Origin: Gari tellinella | Lineage: Eukaryota; Mollusca; Bivalvia; Cardiida; Psammobiidae | Assembly (NCBI GenBank): GCA_922989275.2 | Contig: OV277861.1 | Location: 24,086,479-24,150,478 of the forward strand | Direction: 5' to 3' | DNA: 64,000 bases | Shown here: positions 11,096 through 22,519 of the stretch, one piece after another | Layout: the number at the start of each line of letters is the position of its first letter | How positions within the stretch are numbered: the stretch's first letter is position 1 | Program-made: the position numbers and the translations under genes | The notes under the pieces: model-generated | Databases searched by the model: none | What the model saw: only the letters and a program-made list of their open reading frames with translations | Told to the model about the DNA's origin: nothing

Positions 11096-11703
11096 ATCTG
11101 TATCAATTGTCAATTGGAGTTGAAAGTCCAAAACAGATTTTTTGGCATTTAAATAACTATTCAAAACGGAGTATCATACTATAATCAAACAGTGTTGATC
11201 CTGATCAGATGGTGGGGTTTTAATGCCAATACAAATGAAGTCAAAATTAGCAGTGAAATAGTTCATGTGCAAGTTAACATTTACTACCAGCCTTATTTTT
11301 TATCACTTTGGTTAAAGAATTCGACATTTTTGGCGAGCGTGGTGGTAGATACCTAAGGAAGGTATTAGCCACAGCACAACACGCGCATTTATCATGTACT
11401 TTTGATAACGTAGTACAAAGACCGGAGTTTGCAATTTTTTTGGACATTTTAAAACTGATAAAGGTGTTTAAAGTCTGATGTGTTGTCCGAGTGAATATCT
11501 GCATTAATGTCAAAACTCGTGTAAAGCGACCCGACATTAAATATCAATGGTCTGCATTTAAAACAAACGTGATACTAGTATGTAGCTTACTACATGTACA
11601 TGTCACAAACGATGACGATAGAATGGAGCTTTCTGTACTGCTTTCTGTTCTGCATTTACCAGCCACCAACAGATATTTCCATGCTCCTTTAATGCATGGC
11701 CGT
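11096..11703. other. intergenic with a family A fragment
   Basis: A remnant CAAACAGTGTTGATCCTGAT lies near 11190. Otherwise open frames without recognisable products. Confidence 0.4.
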
Positions 11704-11949
11704 TTAACCCTTATCTTGCCGATCGCGACTTGACTGGTATTTACAGTTTGGTTCCAGATCAGACGCCGCGTAACGCGGCGTCTGATCTTGATCCAAACTG
11801 TTTGACACTCATCCTTAAGTTTCTTTAATAAAAAAATATATGAATCTTAACTGAACATTTTTTCGCAGACGACCACAAAACAAATAAAAAAAAATCTTTG
11901 CAGGCGATCATTTCAAAGCGGACGATATTACGATAGGATAAGGATTTAA
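11704..11949 (-). mobile_element. MITE family A copy, reverse
   Basis: TTAACCCTTATCTTGCCG .. GATAAGGATTTAA; hairpin GATCAGACGCCGCGTAACGC with an exact partner. Confidence 0.8.
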
Positions 11950-12081
11950 ACAAGTGTTATTATAAACGTGTTTCCTTATTGGTATAAAATTGATTACATC
12001 GCTAATAGATCCCATTTTGATAGGGGAAATGTGAACTTACTGTAACGGCAACATGGCATGGATCATCACTATCCACACTTG

Positions 12082-12262
12082 TTAACCATTGTCCTGTCGT
12101 AATATCGCCTGCTTTGAAATTGTCATCTGAAAAATTTGTGATTTTCTTTTGAATTTTTTTAAAATAAAAACTTAAAGACGGTTGTCAAATAGTTTGATTC
12201 CAGATTGGACCCAAACTGTTTGGTTATACCAGTCAAGTCGCGAACCGTAGGGTAATGGTTAA
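12082..12262. mobile_element. MITE family A copy, decayed hairpin
   Basis: TTAACCATTGTCCTGTCG .. GGTAATGGTTAA ends; the hairpin is reduced to ATAGTTTGATTCCAGATTGG and ACCCAAACTGTTTGG. Confidence 0.65.
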
Positions 12263-12600
12263 ACGGCATTGTATGGTTGTCAGTTGTTAAAACGCAGATT
12301 CGCTATTCGAATGGCATTTGCTATAACATAATATAAACGCACACATTCTTGAAAACAAATCTTCTTGAAGATTCCAACCACAGAAACAAAAGTAATTACA
12401 TGTCCACTGATTAAAGTTATCTTACGATAACATCAACAAATATGTACCTTGCTCGGTAAGGTCTATTAATGGAACACGTTTCCAAGAATGATGGTTTATC
12501 AATACATGTATGGAAATACTAACCATTTAGTATATATATCCCCTGGAAATGACACAGAGGAACAGATTACATTTATCTGTCTGTCTGTAAAAAACATGTA
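12263..12600. other. intergenic, nothing recognised
   Basis: AT-rich, without repeats or frames I can name. Confidence 0.4.
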
Positions 12601-12816
12601 TAGTAGAACCTCCCTATTACGACCATTCAATTTTGCTAAATAGCATGTACATTTGTATTTATATACGCAGGTGACTGCTTAAAGCAATTTAACAGTGAAA
12701 CAGAAAGCTCCTTCAGGGGCTTTCTGTTTCACTGTCACCTTGCTTTAAGCTGTCACCTGTCTTTAATCAATCAATAAGCCTTCGTTTAGCGGTCGTAATA
12801 GAGAGGTTCCACTGTA
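12601..12816 (+). mobile_element. MITE family C copy (TA ends)
   Basis: TAGTAGAACCTCCCTATTAC .. GTAATAGAGAGGTTCCACTG; hairpin AACAGTGAAACAGAAAGCTC with a matched arm. The ends resemble pogo/Tigger-type termini. Confidence 0.85.
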
Positions 12817-13005
12817 CATGTATTAACTTTCCTCCCCGAAGCTTGGAATGGACCAAACTAGCCTTATTACATTGCAACATTGTACAGATACAATGTACTA
12901 CAGATCAAACACCTTTGTCACCCCAGGCTCTGTATCTGAGCTTGGTCTACGTGGACAAATATCGTATATAATGCGGCTACATAAAATACTTAAGATGCAT
13001 GTGGG

Positions 13006-13082
13006 TGTCAAACAGTGTATATCAAGACAAGCTGCCGCGTCCTTGACGCGACGGCTGGCCTTGATCTACACTGTTTGCAATT
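13006..13082. repeat. hairpin with A/E-type stems and a variant centre
   Basis: CAAACAGTGTATATCAAGAC .. GTCTTGATATACACTGTTTG-type pairing, but the centre is GCTGCCGCGTC/GACGCGACGGC, unlike other copies. Confidence 0.7.
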
Positions 13083-13262
13083 CAATATGCCAGGTTCTCT
13101 CAAGGCACTGCTCATATGCATAGCATTAAGACACATGCCATTAAAAAGATATAAAGCAAGGTTTGTCCTAAAATTGTAAATGGATGCCATGCGCCTATAT
13201 AAACAAAGTTTATTGCCCTGACGCTTTATTGTCATTGCTCTTCATGGTGTAGGTAAATAAAG

Positions 13263-13442
13263 TACAGTAGAACTTCGATATCTCGAACTCGTTTAACTCG
13301 AACTATCCGATAGTTCGACATATGAACAGCAGTATTTCATGCTCGGTTAAGTCGAACACACCCATATTTCTAGCCACGTTTAAACTTTGAAATACGGATA
13401 TGTTCGACAAAACCGACTTCGAGATATCGAAGTTCGACTGTA
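13263..13442 (+). mobile_element. MITE family I copy (TA ends)
   Basis: TACAGTAGAACTTCGATATC .. GATATCGAAGTTCGACTGTA inverted ends; internal AACTATCCGATAGTTCG and AACTTTGAAATACGG. Confidence 0.85.
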
Positions 13443-13660
13443 CACGACAATGCTTTGTTAACGGTGTAGAAATTTTAGATCAAGAGTTTTAACTGAATAA
13501 TTGCAACCCAGTGATTTTAAATTTTATGTCAATAATCAAGTTTGAATGGCTTTTACAAAATAACATCATAATTATATTTCTGTCATCAATATATTTTTAA
13601 ACAGCAAATTTATAGATCTATAATTATGTATGTCATTTTGCCATCTGATTTATAGTCCCT

Positions 13661-13911
13661 TTAACCCTTTGAACCCTAGTCCCGCATTAAGGCATCCTTT
13701 TCAAACAGTGTAAATGTGAATAGTACACCTGTCCTGTGCAAACAGTGAATACCCGGATCAGAGGGCTCCGACAGGAGCCCTCTGATCAGGGTCTTCACTG
13801 ATTGTCATAATGCCAAACATTGACAAAAACAACCCTTGAAAGTCAGAAATGGACTAAACTAAAATGGAAACTGGAATTGTCCATTTAAAGTTTCATGGAG
13901 GAAAGAGTTAA
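13661..13911 (+). mobile_element. MITE family E copy
   Basis: TTAACCCTTTGAACCCTAGT .. GAGGAAAGAGTTAA. Hairpin at about 13738-13806 with CCGGATCAGAGGGCTCC and a near-exact partner. Confidence 0.88.
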
Positions 13912-14045
13912 AGATCATAATTTTTTCATTGTCTGGTTGATGAAGAGAGGTTGTACTGTGTTTAATTTAAAATAGTTTGTAAATGGGCTGTAAACTTGCA
14001 GCTCAGTAATATCGTTCTACTTTACTACTGACATTGAACTTCGAG

Positions 14046-14124
14046 TGTTTAAAAACCGTTTTGATCCTGACCAGAATCGGAGTAACTCGGTGACTGGTCA
14101 GGATACAAACTGTTAAACACTCAT
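14046..14124. repeat. family A-type hairpin, diverged
   Basis: GAGTGTTTAAAAACCGTTTT .. and its complement flank a centre reading GACCAGAATCGGAGTAACTC. Confidence 0.6.
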
Positions 14125-14622
14125 ATCGACATTTCTTCAGTATACTTGCCAAAAAATTATAACTGAGAAGTAAACGACGATATCGCCATCAAGCACACAG
14201 TATCAATGTATTAGACGGTTTAGTGTTTGCATAATCTTAAAATGTGGAAATAAGTATTTAACATTCAATATCCGAATGAATAGACATTTACGATGACACA
14301 CAGCCAGACTATATAGAATGTTATAAAACAAAATTAACTGGTCGACATTTCGTATATAAACCTCTCCTCTCATGCAAACATCTGTAATCTGAAATACAGT
14401 GCTCCTTCCCTACAACGGCCCTCCAAACAACGACGCCTTCCTTACAATGACCCTTGCCAAAGTTCGCTAGACAGGACAATTATGTCTTACGCTTTTACTG
14501 CTGCAATTTCGTCTGCTTTAAATTGTCGTCTGCTGTTTCACAAAGTGACACAATAGACATTTTACTGAAAAACATAATGATGAATATCAGACAGCTTGAA
14601 TCCAGAAACTGGTGTAATTATC
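14125..14622. other. intergenic, nothing recognised
   Basis: Fragments of family A left halves (GTCTGC motifs near 14510-14530) but no complete element. Confidence 0.4.
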
Positions 14623-14779
14623 AGGTGTTTAAGGCAGGTGGCTGCTTAAAACAAGGTGAACGTAAAACAGAAAGCTTCTGCAGCAGGAGTTTTACGTTCA
14701 CCTTGCTCTAAGCTGTCACCTGTCTTCATGGAACCAATTAGACGCCTTCTTAGTGGGCGTTTTAGAGAGGTTTTACTGT
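14623..14779. mobile_element. MITE family C copy, left end missing
   Basis: Hairpin AAACAAGGTGAACGTAAAAC .. with partner; right end TTTTAGAGAGGTTTTACTGTA. Confidence 0.75.
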
Positions 14780-15114
14780 AAAAGCACCATTGTACCAGAG
14801 GAGATTTCCACTGAAACACATGAACGGACAGGTAGACAGATAGATGGACAGTTGGACTCACTTTAAGCACTATGCTCAGGTGAACTAACAACTGAAGGCC
14901 AAGTTTCATTACCCCATCTCATCCAAACTACCAGGCTTAATCTTTCCAAGCACAAACACAGTTGGTATCAAGAGATTAATGAATTGATAATGCATGTTTT
15001 TTCATAAGTCAGAAAAGGTGGATAAGTTGAATAAAGTTCTTGAGATGATAAATAAAAGTGTGTGACATTTTATGAGGCTATGTCAAAGACTTTTGAAGTT
15101 ATGGTCAATATTAA

Positions 15115-15990
15115 TGTTTTTTTTGTACTAAAACGGTAAAACACTATTTCAAAAGGGCAATAACTCCTGTAACAGAAGTTGAATCCTAACAAAATATGTA
15201 GGTGCACAGGTTACCATGATAGAAAAAGAGAATGTAAAGTTTCAGCAAAATTAACTAAAACTATTGAAGAAGAAGCGCTGACAAATTTGTACAACTAATC
15301 ATACTCCTTAAATCCTCAAAGGTCAATAATTCTAGAAATAATTACAGTCGAACTTCGATATCATGAACTCGGTTAAGTCAAACATACTCGTATTTCTAAG
15401 TAAAAACGTGGCTTAGCCACGTTTTAACTTTGAAATATGGGTATGTTCGACTTAACACAGCATGATATAATGAAGTTCATGTGTCGACATATCGGATAGT
15501 TCGAGTTAAGCGAGTTTGAGATATCGAAGTTCGACTGTACTGAATTGTAATGAAACTTGCAGGCGCACAGGTTCCAATGACAGTAAGAACGGTTATAAAG
15601 TTTCAGCCGAACATTGACAAAAAACTGTACAGGAAAAGAAGCCTGGACAAAATTGAATTACTAAACATAATACAGGAAATTGAATAAGGGCAATAACTCT
15701 TTAAAATTGTTGAATCCTAACCAAATTTGCAGGTGCACAGTTTCTAATGACAATTAGGACGACTATAAAATTAAAAAAAATTGCGAAAAAAATTGGAGAA
15801 AATGCCCGGACAAAATTGTATAACTTAAATACTCCTGATATTCAAAAAAGGACAATAACTGTGGAAAAATTGTTTAATCGTAACCAAACTCTCAGGTTCT
15901 ATTGAAAGTAAGAATGACTGTAAAGTTTCAGCAAACTTGATAAACAAAAAAATTTGAAGAACAACATTGTGTCTTTGGATGGAAAGACTA
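15115..15990. repeat. degenerate tandem repeat, unit about 180 bp, split by a MITE
   Basis: About four diverged units marked by GGGCAATAACTC, TTGAATCCTAAC, GCAGGTGCACAG and TAAAGTTTCAGC. A family I MITE at 15343-15539 interrupts one unit. Confidence 0.65.
15343..15539 (-). mobile_element. MITE family I copy nested in a tandem repeat, reverse
   Basis: TACAGTCGAACTTCGATATC .. GATATCGAAGTTCGACTGTA; its interior is inverted relative to the 13263 copy. It also has an ACGTGGCTTAGCCACGT hairpin. Confidence 0.85.
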
Positions 15991-16169
15991 CCTAATTATA
16001 GTATACCCTCCAAGTGAGGGGTATAATTAAATGCGTAAAATATATATTTATGGAGTAATACCTTGAGGAACTCTCTGATCAGGATCTACACTGTTTGAAA
16101 AATACACACTTCATATTGATTTTCAACCTAGAAAGGATTCAAATCTGACTGTCATTGGAAAGTAGCATT

Positions 16170-16383
16170 TGCCTTTGAACCCTAGTAATGAGAATATGTA
16201 TCCTTTACAAACAGTGCACATTTGGGTAGTACACTTGTCCTGTATAAACAGTGTAGACCAAGATCAAAGGGCTCCTGTAAGAACCCCCTGACCAGGGTCT
16301 ACACCAAGTAATATTGCAATATATTGTATAAGGTCAAAATGGACTAGATTTTAATGGAGATTGGAATTGGGTAAATGAGTTAA
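16170..16383 (+). mobile_element. MITE family E copy, decayed
   Basis: TTTGAACCCTAGTAATGAG .. GGTAAATGAGTTAA; hairpin AACAGTGTAGACCAAGATCA with partly decayed partner. Confidence 0.65.
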
Positions 16384-16532
16384 CAATGAGACTATTGAAA
16401 CATTAACATGATTTTATTTCGCCTCTAATGTATTTGGTTCCTCAACAACCATTAACACAGAACCCAGAGTACATGTATATACATCATACCAACATAAAAA
16501 CATAGTAAATTATAACATACTTAAGCCATAAT

Positions 16533-16783
16533 TACAGTGGAGAAAATGTTATTCTTACCCGTTTAAACACAAACGAAACGCAAACGCATTGCAAAAAACT
16601 GGGGAAAATTACAACTTTTAGACAATTCTGAATGCTGATTTTAACCTGGACGTCAAACAGTTTGGAGCCTGATCAGACGACGGGTTACCCGGTGTCTGAT
16701 CTGGCTCCAAACTGTTTGCATAGGAAATAATAGATTTAGCGTAAACACGTTTATTGGGAAAGAATAACGTTTTCTCCACTGTA
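16533..16783 (-). mobile_element. MITE family D copy, reverse
   Basis: TACAGTGGAGAAAATG .. TTTTCTCCACTGTA; hairpin TCAAACAGTTTGGAGCCTGA with partner. Confidence 0.85.
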
Positions 16784-16814
16784 TGTGTTATCTAACAGAA
16801 TTTTACATTAACCC

Positions 16815-17257
16815 ATCTACAGCGGAGAAGATGTTATTCTTTCCCAATAAATGAGTTAATACTAATCCCAATAATGTCCACTGTAAACAATTTAGAGCCA
16901 GATAAGATGCAAGTCGATCCTGCACCTGATCAGGTTCCAAACTGCTTGCCACTCAGATTAACCCCTTCACTGCCTTATCCCGAGTACAGTAGTAATTTGA
17001 AAACAGTTTGGATCCAGATCAGACGCCGCGTAACGCTGCGTCTGATCAGGATACAAACTGTTTTACACTCATTTCAATATTTCATAGGTCAAAATAACTA
17101 AATATTTAATTTGAGAAATAAAAGCTGAAGAAATTTTTTTAAAATTGATGACGTCATGGCATTAAATGGGTTAAAACTACTGTTATTTTATATATTTTAT
17201 TGCATTTTGTGCTTCATTTGCATTTAAACAGGAAAGAATAATATCTTCTACAATGTA
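16815..17257 (+). mobile_element. MITE family D copy interrupted by family A
   Basis: Left half TACAGCGGAGAAGATGTTAT and a decayed hairpin, then a family A copy at TTAA 16958-17174, then D's right half (TTTGCATTTAAACAGGAAAG .. TCTTCTACAATGTA). Confidence 0.75.
16958..17174 (+). mobile_element. MITE family A copy nested in D
   Basis: TTAACCCCTTCACTGCC .. ATTAAATGGGTTAA; hairpin GATCCAGATCAGACGCCGCG with partner. TTAA duplicated at both ends. Confidence 0.85.
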
Positions 17258-17660
17258 ATATTATATGTTTGTTATTATGATAATGTCCTTTTATTGCTGA
17301 AAATACATACAACTATTAGCAAACAGTGTGAACCAATATGTGATGTCACATTTATCAGCATCGCATTTGGATCAACATTGTTTTAATGTGTTCAATTTGA
17401 GGAATTTCTAGGTTACATAGGCCTAGTAGGTATTAAGTTATAATGTGTTAAATTGGTCAACCAATTCATGTAAATAAATATATTACATTTATGTAAAACA
17501 ATCCTGGTCATGAGTATCACAATTCAGTATGCTGTTTCACCATCAGACAGTATTGGTCCTTCAAATATGATTAAACACCACTCGAAAATCAGAATTCAAA
17601 TTACACTGATCTTTTTACAGAAAAAATCTTTATTACAAACACTGAAACGAAAGCTTATTT
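17258..17660. other. intergenic, weak hairpin only
   Basis: A diverged inverted repeat lies around 17322-17385 (AACAGTGTGAACCAATATG .. CATTTGGATCAACATTGTTT). Nothing else seen. Confidence 0.4.
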
Positions 17661-17823
17661 ATGGTATAAACGGCAGGTGGCAGATTAAAGTAAGGTGATA
17701 GTAAAACAGAAAGCTCCATCAGGAGCTTTCTGATTTACTATCATCTTGCTTTAAGCAGTCACCTGTTGTAAACACCTAATAATTTACACAATTTAGTGGT
17801 CGTAATAGAGAGGTTTTACTGTA
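17661..17823. mobile_element. MITE family C copy, left end missing
   Basis: Hairpin AAAGTAAGGTGATAGTAAAA .. CATCAGGAGC with partner; right end GTAATAGAGAGGTTTTACTGTA. Confidence 0.78.
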
Positions 17824-18223
17824 CATTTGTACTTGTAATCATGATATTGCTTAATATTTAAGACAAACTTATAATTTGTGCTTGGGGATGAATTATGGAG
17901 TAAATGGATTTAACGTAATGCAAAACAGTAAATGTAAACTAGAGAAATCACAGAATAAAATGTAATTAATGGACAGATGGATGCTAAATTCAACTATTAA
18001 ATCCCCAAAATAACAAAGCACAATAACTGTAAAATATAAAATATGTGTCAATCAATATAAGATGACTTGACATTCTTAGAGAAAGGTAGAAGCGTTATGT
18101 TGGACAAAGGTAATGCTGAAAGCCTCTTGGGAGGGCTTTCTGCATTACAAGTGTGCTGCGCTAAGCAGTATCTTTCACTTTTTTAACAATTGCCCTGCAG
18201 TAGACAGTTGTCTTTAATTTTCT

Positions 18224-18457
18224 TTAACCCATTACCCCATGGCCTGTATCTAGTTTTGAAGACAGGTGGCCACTTAAAGCAGGCTGAACGTATAGCATAA
18301 TGTGCCTTAAGGCACATTCTGCTTTACTTTCAGCCTGCTTTAAACTACCATTTGCTAGAAAAGAACATATACAAGACTATTTAAAGGGGAATTATTTTCT
18401 GTAGTGTAAGAATAAATTAAAGGCATAAAAAGGTGTAATTACGGGGTAGAGGGTTAA
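18224..18457 (-). mobile_element. MITE family B copy, reverse
   Basis: TTAACCCATTACCCCATGGC .. GGGGTAGAGGGTTAA; hairpin TTAAAGCAGGCTGAACGTAT with partner. Confidence 0.85.
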
Positions 18458-18572
18458 TAAACCCAAGCTTCTTCAGCAAGTGGTTTTACAAATTGGCTGT
18501 TTAATAAAGGTTATCAGACACTGAAAGCCATTTTCTAGATAAGCCTAATGATCTGTTGCAGATAAATATTTA

Positions 18573-18785
18573 AATTATAAAACTGTTCTTTTTTTTAATA
18601 TTTCGACCTCTAAGGACCTTCTTCAAAGAAAACCATGTCCAAACACACATCACATTTTTGTTACATGCATTCAGCCATTTTTTATGGCTGAATGCATGTA
18701 ACAAAAATGTGACATGTATTTGAAGAAGATTTTCTTTGAAGAAGGCCGTTAGAGGTCAAAATATTAGAAAAGAGCAGTTTTATAA
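18573..18785. mobile_element. 213-bp foldback element
   Basis: Two arms of about 100 bp start TTATAAAACTG and meet at the loop of CAGCCATTTTTTATGGCTG. Near-complete pairing; no known ends. Confidence 0.75.
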
Positions 18786-19280
18786 ACTAGTACTACATGT
18801 ATTTTAATTCCCTATTTGGAATATTGTTATATTTATTGTAAATATTTCATGTTTTCTATTTGTGACCTATGTAAATATGAAAATCAATTTAGAATAAACA
18901 AGCATGAATATAAATGTAATATGTTCATTGTTTTGCTTAATAACCTCTAACCCGATAGCGTGTTCCTAGCTTTGAAAACAGATTACTGCTTATAGCATAT
19001 TGAAAATAATTTAACTAAAGTAGATTGCTTTAAGGTCACCATTTTGAAAGGTACTGAATTATCTTTTATACTACATGATAAGGAGTACATAGCTGGGATA
19101 GACGCATAAAAAGGTGTATTTAAGTAAACTGTTGATAATAACCAAACAAGTAAAAGTACAATTTGAGACAATAATATTAAGACAGAAATTAACAACTTTC
19201 AAATTTGTCTCAAGTGTAAAATAGACTAGATTGTATTGGAAATTGGAATTTTGTCCATTTGAAGTAAAAAGGAGATTGAG
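18786..19280. other. intergenic, diverged E/B fragments
   Basis: A partial family E right half at 19194-19284 is repeated after the E copy at 19281-19510. Confidence 0.45.
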
Positions 19281-19510
19281 TTAACCCTTTTCTGCCTGAA
19301 ACCTCAAATGGACAATTCTAGTTTTCAATTTAGTTTAGTCCTTTTTTTCACTTTTAAGGGTTAATTTTTACAATATATGTCAAAATGACAAACAGTGTTG
19401 AGGGGCCCTCTCATCAGGAGTCAACACTGTTTGAATAGCACAAGTGTACTCCTACAGGTATACTGTTTGTAAATGATGAGTATACTCGTCGCTAGGGTTG
19501 AATGTGTTAA
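19281..19510 (-). mobile_element. MITE family E copy, reverse, shortened hairpin
   Basis: TTAACCCTTTTCTGCC .. AATGTGTTAA. Hairpin ACAAACAGTGTTGAGGGGCC .. CAACACTGTTTG. About 90 bp of related sequence flank it on both sides. Confidence 0.75.
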
Positions 19511-19679
19511 GAACTTTTAAATTTGTCTCAAGTGTTAAATATACTAGAATTTATTGGAAATTGGAATTTTGTCAATTTGAAGTAAAAGTGTGATTGAGTT
19601 AAGGAAGTACCTGCTTTTTTCAAGCTTTCTTTGAAAGCCAGTTGTTCAAGGCTTGATTCTACTCTACTAACAATGACCT

Positions 19680-19929
19680 TTAACCCTTTCCCCATAAATA
19701 CGCCTTTTTAGGCCCTTAATTTATTTCTCCAATGAAGAAAATAGTTCCAATTTATACATTATTGAATATGTTTTATAAGAAATATTTTCTATTTCTTGCA
19801 GATGGAAGCGTAAAGCAGACTGAAAGTAAAGCAGAATGCGCCCTAAGGTGCATTCTGCTTTACTTTCAACCTGCTTTAAGAAGTCACATGTCTTTAAATC
19901 TAGAAACAGGCTATGGAGTAATGGGTTAA
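19680..19929 (+). mobile_element. MITE family B copy, forward
   Basis: TTAACCCTTTCCCCATAAAT .. TATGGAGTAATGGGTTAA; hairpin CAGAATGCGCCCTAAGGTGC. Confidence 0.85.
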
Positions 19930-20167
19930 CCAGCTGTAGATTGATCCCTCATGCAAAACAAATATAAAACAACAAGCAAAACTAAAGTAAATCTCAACCA
20001 ATCTCAAAATATATACATGATGTAAAAACGTACCAATAAAATATGAAAATACTAAAACGTTGTCAACAGTATTATGCCAAAAACATAATTGAAAAACAAT
20101 TACTTATAGTCTGAGTTCAATATATAACTAAGTTAAAGTGTTAACAAACAAAATCTCTGTGATAAAC

Positions 20168-20575
20168 TGTAAAGTCATGAGTACGTGTATATATACTTGT
20201 ACATTTCACTTCTGTAAAGTCATGAGTAAATTATATACTTGTACATTTCAATTCTGTAAAGTCATGAGTATATATACTTGTACATTTCACTTCTGTAAAG
20301 TCATGAGTATATATACTTGTACATTTCACTTCTGTAAAGTCATGAGTATATATACTTGTACATTTCACTTCTGTAAAGTCATGAGTATATATACTTGTAC
20401 ATTTCACTTCTGTAAAGTCATGAGTATATATACTTGTACATTTCACTTCTGTAAAGTCATGAGTATATATACTTGTACATTTCAATTCTGTAAAGTCATG
20501 AGTACATATACTTGTACATTTCACTTCTGTAAAGTCATGAGTATATATATGTGAACATTTCAGTTCTGTAAACAA
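20168..20575. repeat. 39-bp minisatellite, about 10-11 copies
   Basis: Unit carries CTGTAAAGTCATGAGTATAT and ACTTGTACATTTCACTT. Inner units are almost identical. The length is a multiple of three, so long open frames exist on both strands; these are composition effects. Confidence 0.95.
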
Positions 20576-20589
20576 ATATATGTAACAAA

Positions 20590-21043
20590 TACAGTTGAGA
20601 AGACGTTATTCTTTCTCATTCAAACAAAATGAAATGCATATGCACTGCAGTAAAATGGAGAAAATTACAACGCTTTGAAATGTGGCAAACAGTTTGGAGT
20701 CTGATCTGGCTCGAAACTGTTTGCACTGGACATAAGGTTTTTAGCATTAACCCATTACGCCATAAGTGCGCCTTTTTAGGCCTTTTATTTATTCTTCCAC
20801 TGAAGAAAATTGTTCCCTTTTAAACAGTCATTAATATGAATCATAAGAAATATTTTCTATATCCTAGTAGATAATAGCTTAAAGCAGGCTGAAAGTAAAG
20901 CAGAATGCGCCTTAATGCGCATTCTACTTTACTTTCAACCTGCTTTAAGTGGTCACCTATTTTAAAAACTAGAATCAGTATATGGATTATGGTGTAATGG
21001 GTTAATATGTTTATCAGGGCTGAATTACCTCTTCTCAACTGTA
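20590..21043 (-). mobile_element. MITE family D copy interrupted by family B
   Basis: TACAGTTGAGAAGACG .. CTTCTCAACTGTA. A B copy (20747-21005) sits at a TTAA in its right half. Confidence 0.85.
20747..21005 (+). mobile_element. MITE family B copy nested in D
   Basis: TTAACCCATTACGCCATAAG .. GGTGTAATGGGTTAA; hairpin CAGAATGCGCCTTAATGCGC; TTAA on both sides. Confidence 0.88.
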
Positions 21044-21257
21044 TAATAACAATATGAGGATTTCTAAATGACTCAATCTCATCCAGTATTAGCAAATAAC
21101 AATTGCTGTGAAACTTGTGTTATAAATACGTGTAGTTTATTGCAAGATGTTCTAGTGAAGTCTTCCATAAGCAGCAACTTTAAATATGATGATTTATGTA
21201 TCTTTAAGACAAGTGGCATATCATTACCCCATAGCATGTCACTAGTCTAAATAAGCT

Positions 21258-21355
21258 TACGGTTTTACTCTCACCTTGCTTTAAGCAGCCACCTGCCTTA
21301 AACACCTAATAATTAACACAATCAAGTGATTATAATAGAGAGGTTTAACGGTATA
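21258..21355. mobile_element. MITE family C, right half only
   Basis: CACCTTGCTTTAAGCAGCCA .. ATAGAGAGGTTTAACGGTATA; the left half is absent. Confidence 0.65.
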
Positions 21356-21608
21356 TAGGAACTGTATATATATAGGAAACCTTTTCCAATATCAAGTTAT
21401 GCTGGAAATATACAATCTCAATACTGTGCAGAACCCTCCATACATCATAATCAAACATTGAACTTCCAAGCAAAGAACTTGGAATAAGAAATTTAATTTC
21501 CAAGCAAGGAACTTGGAATAAGAAATTTATACAACAATAATTAAATCAACTTTACACTACAATATTTCGTTGTACTAAGGTATTGCACCTTTTGCATTGA
21601 TAGTTTGA

Positions 21609-21864
21609 TATAGTGGAGAAAACGCTATTCTTGCCAAATTAACATGTTTATGCTAAAACAATTACAAAATTTGCAAACAGTTTGGGGCCCAATCAGATAC
21701 CAGGTTACCTGGTGTCTGATTGAGCTCCTAGCCACTTGCAACTTAGATAAAAGAAAATATTAAGAACTATCTCAAATGTGTAGTTTTCTACATTTTATTG
21801 CCCAGTGTTTACCTTTTGGTTTGCATTTAAATAGGAAAGAATAATATCCTCTCCAGTCTCCACT
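21609..21864 (+). mobile_element. MITE family D copy
   Basis: TATAGTGGAGAAAACG .. CCTCTCCAGTCTCCACT; hairpin centre AGATACCAGGTTACCTGGTG, changed in both arms from other D copies. Confidence 0.78.
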
Positions 21865-21865
21865 A

Positions 21866-22265
21866 AAAAAGTTCACCTTTTGAATTTCATTTAGTATTAG
21901 AAACTGTTAAAAAAATTTTTCAAAGGTTTCTTTTCAAGACAGGGTCAGATTGTCAAAATGTTTGGATTTTAATGAGCCAATTTCTACAGAGTCTCATGTG
22001 GTTCCAAAACATTTGCAAAGGTCATCATAATTTGGCTATAGCGTGCACACATTTATAATTTTACTCTTCTTTTTAATCTAAAAATTTACAAAGGGTCAGA
22101 ACTGTAGTAGTAAAACATTACAAATATAGTATTATTGTAAGTCATAGAATTCTGTAAATACAATATCACAAAGCAACAATTTACCAGATAAACAACACAA
22201 CTTACAATAAAGAGATTTCATATTAAACAATCACAATATTCATAAAACATTTAACCCTTCTTTTT
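21866..22265. other. intergenic, decayed hairpin fragment
   Basis: A weak A-like remnant at about 21940-22020 (TGTTTGGATTTTAATGAGCC). Nothing else recognised. Confidence 0.4.
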
Positions 22266-22267
22266 AT

Positions 22268-22519
22268 TTAACCCTTTACCTTATAAGCCCGATCTAGTAT
22301 TTAATATTGCTGATCACTTAAAGCATGTTGAAGGTAAAGCAGAATGCACCTTAAGGCGCATTATGCTTTACTTTCAACCTGCTTTAAGCTACTTTCTGCT
22401 AAAACATATAAAATATTTATGATAATACATATTCATGACTGTATAAATGGGAACTATTTTCTTCAGTGTAGCAATGAATTAAATGTGCTAAAAGACGCTT
22501 CTATTGGGTAAAGGGTTAA
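22268..22519 (-). mobile_element. MITE family B copy, reverse
   Basis: TTAACCCTTTACCTTATAAG .. GGGTAAAGGGTTAA. Shares its right TTAA with the next copy. Confidence 0.85.

Noticed and set aside
20138..20554. 138-residue repeat protein
   Set aside because: Explained by a 39-bp minisatellite; no start context, splice sites or non-repeat part.
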